From Paraspadella gotoi (taxonomy: Eukaryota; Chaetognatha), in the NCBI GenBank assembly GCA_051294375.1, contig CM119265.1, forward strand, positions 21,514,278 to 21,578,277: a stretch of 64,000 nt of DNA, given 5' to 3'. The translations under genes were made by a program, and so were the position numbers. Shown here piece after piece: positions 60,026 through 64,000 of this stretch. The first letter of the stretch is position 1; each line of letters begins with the position of its first letter. The notes below the pieces were generated by a model. That model was not told the origin of the DNA and searched no databases. It saw only the letters and a program-made list of their open reading frames with translations.

Positions 60026-61116
60026 CACAAAAAAAAATTAGATTCCGCGTAAAAGATTGATAATATTTATGGGCAATTGGGCATCATTTAATAAAAAAGT
60101 TACCTGACGTCATGACGTTTTCAAATTTTTTTTTTTTTAAATCTAACAAGAACAGTTTCAAAATGACCAGTTTTCATGTCGGGTCAAACTGCAAAGTTTC
60201 GTCATCGCAGGCTGAAATAAAAATCCTAAAGATTAATAATTATATTTAAACGCCTCCAACAATATCAGTTTTTATAGCCAAAAGTTAGTATTTACTTTTT
60301 AATAATAAGTAAACGACGGAAAGATATAGGGTCACTAGGGTATTTTGAGGGGTAAGGGAAATCCCCTCAACTGATGATGACTTTGACCTGAAAATATTTT
60401 TTCTTGAGAAAGTCTTGCACAGTGAACTGAATCTTTTTTTTACAAGAATCAAAGTATTATGAAGGCGATTGTGGTCTCACTATTGTCCAGAAAGCGAGCA
60501 TGGTCTCAGCCTCCAGGTCATAGTCCACATCAGCCGTCGATCATCTTGCCAACAAAGAAGAAGAAGAGTTGTCAACCATCACACATCATAGTACAGCCAA
60601 TCCCATAAAAGGGGATCAGTCAATAGCTAAAAAGATTTTATTTCGAATAAAAATCATTTTTTTGACCTTAAAATGCCAAAGGTCTCTACAAAAGCAAGCA
60701 TACGGCCATCTTGCAAGCAGATTTTAGAAAAGAAAACATCCCATCGCGCAATGGAATGGAATGCAATGGAATAAGCGCTCCGCGGTTTTTGCAATTTTGA
60801 CAATAGTTGCAAGAAATGTAAAAGTATTAAAAAACCCAGATCGAGTCGAGTTTTCAACAGTGAGGAATTGTGTCCCTCGTTTTGGAACACGGAGTAGTTT
60901 AAATTATAAATTGTATGCTTGGAAAGAAAAAACGAAAAGTTTTCTTGCTTCCGCAACGAATGTTTGTTTTTTATTGTAAAAAAAAACCAAAAACATTCGT
61001 TGCCGAAATAATTAAGTAACTTTTCGTTGTTTTTTTAAAATAAAAAACGCAACGAAGAGATAACTTACTCGTTGAAATTGTATACTTAAAAAGTTGCGTT
61101 TTTTTGAAACCCAAAG
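60026..61116. other. 3' UTR and intron of bestrophin, with possible repeat remnant
   Basis: 3' UTR of the short isoform and intron of the long one. The segment 60380-60620 is less AT-rich and contains CCAATCCCATAAAAGGGGATCAG, which resembles part of the 35-kb repeat (CCAATGGGATTGGCT). It may be a degraded interspersed element. No exon is recognised. Confidence 0.35.
60090..60095 (+). terminator. AATAAA polyadenylation signal of short bestrophin
   Basis: It lies 65 bases after the short-isoform stop, in AT-rich sequence. It supports a transcript that ends here and does not splice onward. Confidence 0.5.
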
Positions 61117-63034
61117 GTTCGTAAAACTGATTCAATGGTATCGAGCGAAGGAATCCTTACGCCAACTTGGCGCCCGATGGCACGTGCGCGCCACGTTCGC
61201 GCCAAAGACAACACCGTTCGCAGTCAACCTCTCTCTGTCAAGGAAAGACCCGCCAAGTCTGGAAGACTGGATTGCAGGTTTTAGATGTGTCCTTGTACTT
61301 TGTACAATCTGTCGGAACCATTCTGTGACACTCATTCATCTCTTAGCAACTCTGCGACGACCTCGGCGAAAGGAAGTTCCCGTCGAAATTCTTTTCTTCC
61401 TCAAGAATCCTACACTTCCTTCACGTCGGACATTCGCATCAGGAGGCCAAATAACATTCGCGTCTACGATTCCCACACTTCGTTAACTTCTCATCAATCC
61501 AACATTGGTTACAATTTATCTATGTCTAGTCTAGTATCTCATATTTTCTCAATTTGAATAATGAATACTTTCCCTGTGCGGTTGTGCGTAGACGACGTGC
61601 CGCGCGTGCAAAAACCCGGTCGTTATCGCACTTCCAGCAACATAAGCGCCGCCCGTTCCAATGCCCGTTCTCGACGCACTTCCATCCACGACGAAACCGA
61701 GCCAGCAAGTCCCGCTCAAGTCGGAATCTGCGTCGCCGACGTGCCCGGCAGCGCCGCTGGAGTTACGTTAGAACCGGAAACGGAGCCTACGACGGAACCT
61801 GGAAAATCCGACTCGGTCCGGCGATAAATCGATAATTGCTACCTCCGATTCTTCCATTTATTTTTCCTTCGTTTCCCATGGCATCAGGCCGCTTTGGGCG
61901 AAACCTTCGATCCCAACTCAGTTGTGGTTCCGGAAACGGTCGCGGACGTTCAAAGCGTCATCGTCGTCGACGAGGTCGAAGTCCTGGGACAACCGATCGT
62001 CGTCGAGGAGGCGAATCTCATCGCCACTCTCCCCGAAGGCATCGACGCCAATTCTCCTTCGACGGAGAAGCAAGTGACGTTTAACCTCGACCCGCAAACG
62101 ATCCTCGTTGATCCTTCACTGCCCGCCGCGTCGACAATGGAGGGCGCACTGGTTGAGAGCAGCGCGGAAAGTGCTGGAAACGATGTCGCCGCGGGTGGGT
62201 TTAATAGAATTAAGTGGGTTGTTTTGTTTAAAAATTTAATTAGTAGCTAATTAGTAGCTAATTAGCTAATTATCACTATATTTTCGTAAAAATCTTTTTA
62301 ATGATAATTAAAATAAGAATTTTTTCTTTAAACTTTTCAGATGTTAAGTTGGACGCTGAGGACTCTAGCGTCTACTCCAGTGTCTACGCTGAAGAAGAGA
62401 CTGATACTTGTTCGACGGTCTCGTCCATTCCGGCTGCTGAAGCTTACAGGTTAAGAAAATATGTTCGTGTCATCATTTTGCTTCCTCTTCGTGCTCATAA
62501 GTTCATTCAGTTCTTACTCTAAATACATTTTTTTAAAGGCCCGAATATATTGAGTACATTTTCGACAAGAAGCCCGGCGTGGCAATTTTGGAACCCATCG
62601 CCGAATGCTCTTCCGACGTATCCCTCACGTCACAAAGCAGCTCCATCTCCTCAAAGCCTCAGTCCTTTCCTGCCGTCTCCTCCAAAGCCCACCGGCGCTT
62701 CAGCGTATCAAACCTCGGCTCCGTCGAGGAAAGACTAGAGGAACGACTCGAGGAAATGGACAAAAGCGTCTCCATGGAAACGCTCTCCGTGCGAGAGGCG
62801 AATTCTATCGACGCTGCCGCATCCGACTCGAGCCCTCCGACAACAGAGCTCGACACCGGGACGCCGATATCGTCGTCGACGGCCGTCGTCGTCACTGCGA
62901 GCGAGTTGGAGACGCTGGACGACGCCGCCAACGCCATCGAGAAGATCGCCACGGAGATAGAGGGCGGAACGGAGACTGAAGGGGAAGGAAATCTCGAAAA
63001 GATTCTTAAAGGATTTTTAGATCGAAACGCTTGA
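61117..63034 (+). CDS. BEST: Alternative 3' exons giving a long bestrophin C-terminus
   Basis: Six exons (61117-61277, 61347-61528, 61592-61815, 61888-62194, 62341-62449, 62539-63034) join in phase to each other. They also join to an internal donor in the last short-isoform exon (TTCAAG|GTGGTT at 59975), giving a 1106-aa form. They encode acidic, Ser/Thr-rich, disordered sequence with no known domain (VIVVDEVEVLGQP; helical SVEERLEERLEEMDK). With no good start codon and a perfect phase match to the bestrophin donor, a long bestrophin tail is the simplest reading. A separate gene with a start at the ATG near 61135 is the alternative. Confidence 0.6.
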
Positions 63035-63170
63035 TTCAATTGTCTTCAATTTATTTTACATATTAAATGTATGTACATTGCCATTAACTTTACCTTTGGC
63101 TAATAATTTGAGTCTGTTTTTCGTTAATCCAGAATTCGTGTAATTGAAAAGAAGTTTCTGCCGGTCGTGA

Positions 63171-64000
63171 ATGACGCGCCTGTACAGTGACGCCATGGAT
63201 TACACGGAGCATCCCCGCCACCGCCCCAATCCAAACCGGGGGGGCGCGCGGCCCGATTTCCGTCGATTCCACGAGTCGGCCATGAGAGGCGCGCCTTTTC
63301 GCAACGGCTCCCTCCGCCTCCCGATGAGAGGCCAGGGGCCGTTAAACGACGTTATGTTCTCTCCGTTAGCTCCGATGCCGCCGCTCCCTCCGATGGCTCT
63401 GCCTCCGATAGGTAGGACCCAAAAATAGCAAAAGGAAAACAAAATTATACTCTTTTGCTCATTTTATTTTTCCTTTGACTCAGCCAACGGTCATCACCTC
63501 ATCGTCCCTCACAATGGGCCGCTCCTCTCGCCCCCGCCGCGCCCCCGCATGAGCGTGACCAAGGGAGAGTGGATTCCTCTTACCAAGTTAGGCCGACTCG
63601 TCAAGGAGATGAAGATCAAGAGTCTGGAGGAGGTCTTCCTCTACGACCTCCCGATACTAGAGCCAGAGATCTTCGAGCACTTTCTGGGCATCACAATCAA
63701 GGAAGAGGTGCTGGCTGTCGTCCCGACAGACAAGACGCTGCCAACAGGAGAAAGATGCGTCCGGTTCAAGGCGCTGGCCGTAGCGGGAGACAGCAACGGA
63801 CACGTCGGGCTCGGGGTTCAGATATCGAAGGAAGTAGCCGTCGCCATTGCGGGTTTGTGGTTTAGTTTTTCTTAGGTTTTTTTTTTTGTTTTGTTTGTTT
63901 GTTTGTTTGCTTGATTTGATTTTTAATTAGCCGGATTGAAAGAAAAGTATGCGAAAATTAAGTGCGCTCTATTGTATTTGTCATCATTCGTCATCATTTG
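63171..64000 (+). CDS. Divergent ribosomal protein S2 (uS5)-like protein, partial at window edge
   Basis: Exons 63171-63411, 63484-63852 and 63931 onward; the gene runs off the window. The first 110 residues are Pro/Arg-rich with no match to the Gly-Arg repeats of normal RPS2. From about residue 115 the uS5 fold is clear: [52 protein letters not shown]. Against the near-invariant animal RPS2 ([44 protein letters not shown]) there are many substitutions, far more than expected for the housekeeping copy. The third exon, which should encode the conserved region before RRGYWG, reads [10 protein letters not shown] and does not match. It is probably a rapidly evolving paralogue or decaying duplicate. 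The start could also be the ATG at 63195. Confidence 0.75.

Noticed and set aside
60372-60400. CTGATGATGACTTTGACCTGAAAAT
   Set aside because: Has CTGATGA and GAAA, but the sequence between cannot pair as stem II.

Overview
This window is nuclear DNA from a small-genome bilaterian animal. Every recognisable protein is an animal one: PIP5K, EVI5, a WDR49/64-like protein, Vasa, C-type lectins, a Ly6-type protein, bestrophin and an RPS2-like protein. The genes are split by mostly short GT-AG introns, with several GC-AG ones. Exons are GC-rich at third positions, while introns and intergenic DNA are AT-rich. The phylum cannot be fixed from sequence alone. The PIP5K tail recalls arthropod PIP5K, but that is only an impression. 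Exon coordinates were read by eye and may be off by a base or two.

Layout. 1.7-14.2 kb (+): a 23-exon type I phosphatidylinositol-4-phosphate 5-kinase whose joined exons stay in frame for about 1217 codons. 14.2-18.2 kb: AT-rich DNA with a tRNA-derived SINE and an orphan exon. 18.2-45.5 kb (+): a very long EVI5-type Rab GAP gene. A WDR49/64-like EF-hand/WD40 gene (21.5-33.2 kb, -) sits antisense in its 13-kb intron, and an unidentified Cys-rich gene (36.7-37.9 kb, -) in a later intron. EVI5 also has an in-phase 206-codon cassette exon and an alternative 3' exon. 46.0-48.8 kb (+): two low-complexity Pro/Cys-rich genes. 48.9-50.1 kb: a secreted EPN-type C-type lectin with a His-rich repeat tail. 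50.4-53.1 kb: a Vasa-type DEAD-box helicase with one zinc knuckle. 53.2-56.0 kb: a secreted protein with two C-type lectin domains and seven EGF repeats. 56.1-57.0 kb: a two-domain Ly6/three-finger GPI-type protein. 57.8-63.0 kb: a bestrophin with short and long alternative C-termini. 63.2 kb to the edge: an unusually divergent RPS2-like protein, truncated by the window.

Mobile DNA is concentrated in the introns of the nested WDR49-like gene. Three related hammerhead-ribozyme-like sequences (25.0, 29.5 and 30.4 kb) share the same flanking tail. One copy, at 30.4 kb on the minus strand, has an intact core, a perfect 5-bp stem II and a GUC cleavage triplet. A second lies inside a 2.2-kb insertion bounded by 14-bp direct repeats and carrying 180-bp inverted arms. 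This pattern fits Penelope-like retroelements or retrozymes and is the most interesting signal here. Three different tRNA-derived SINE heads and a dispersed repeat with a conserved palindrome (9.6 and 53.7 kb) complete the picture.

The genes do not form a pathway. Vasa is a germline marker, and WDR49/64 relatives are usually ciliary or testis proteins. The lectin and Ly6 genes encode secreted or surface proteins.
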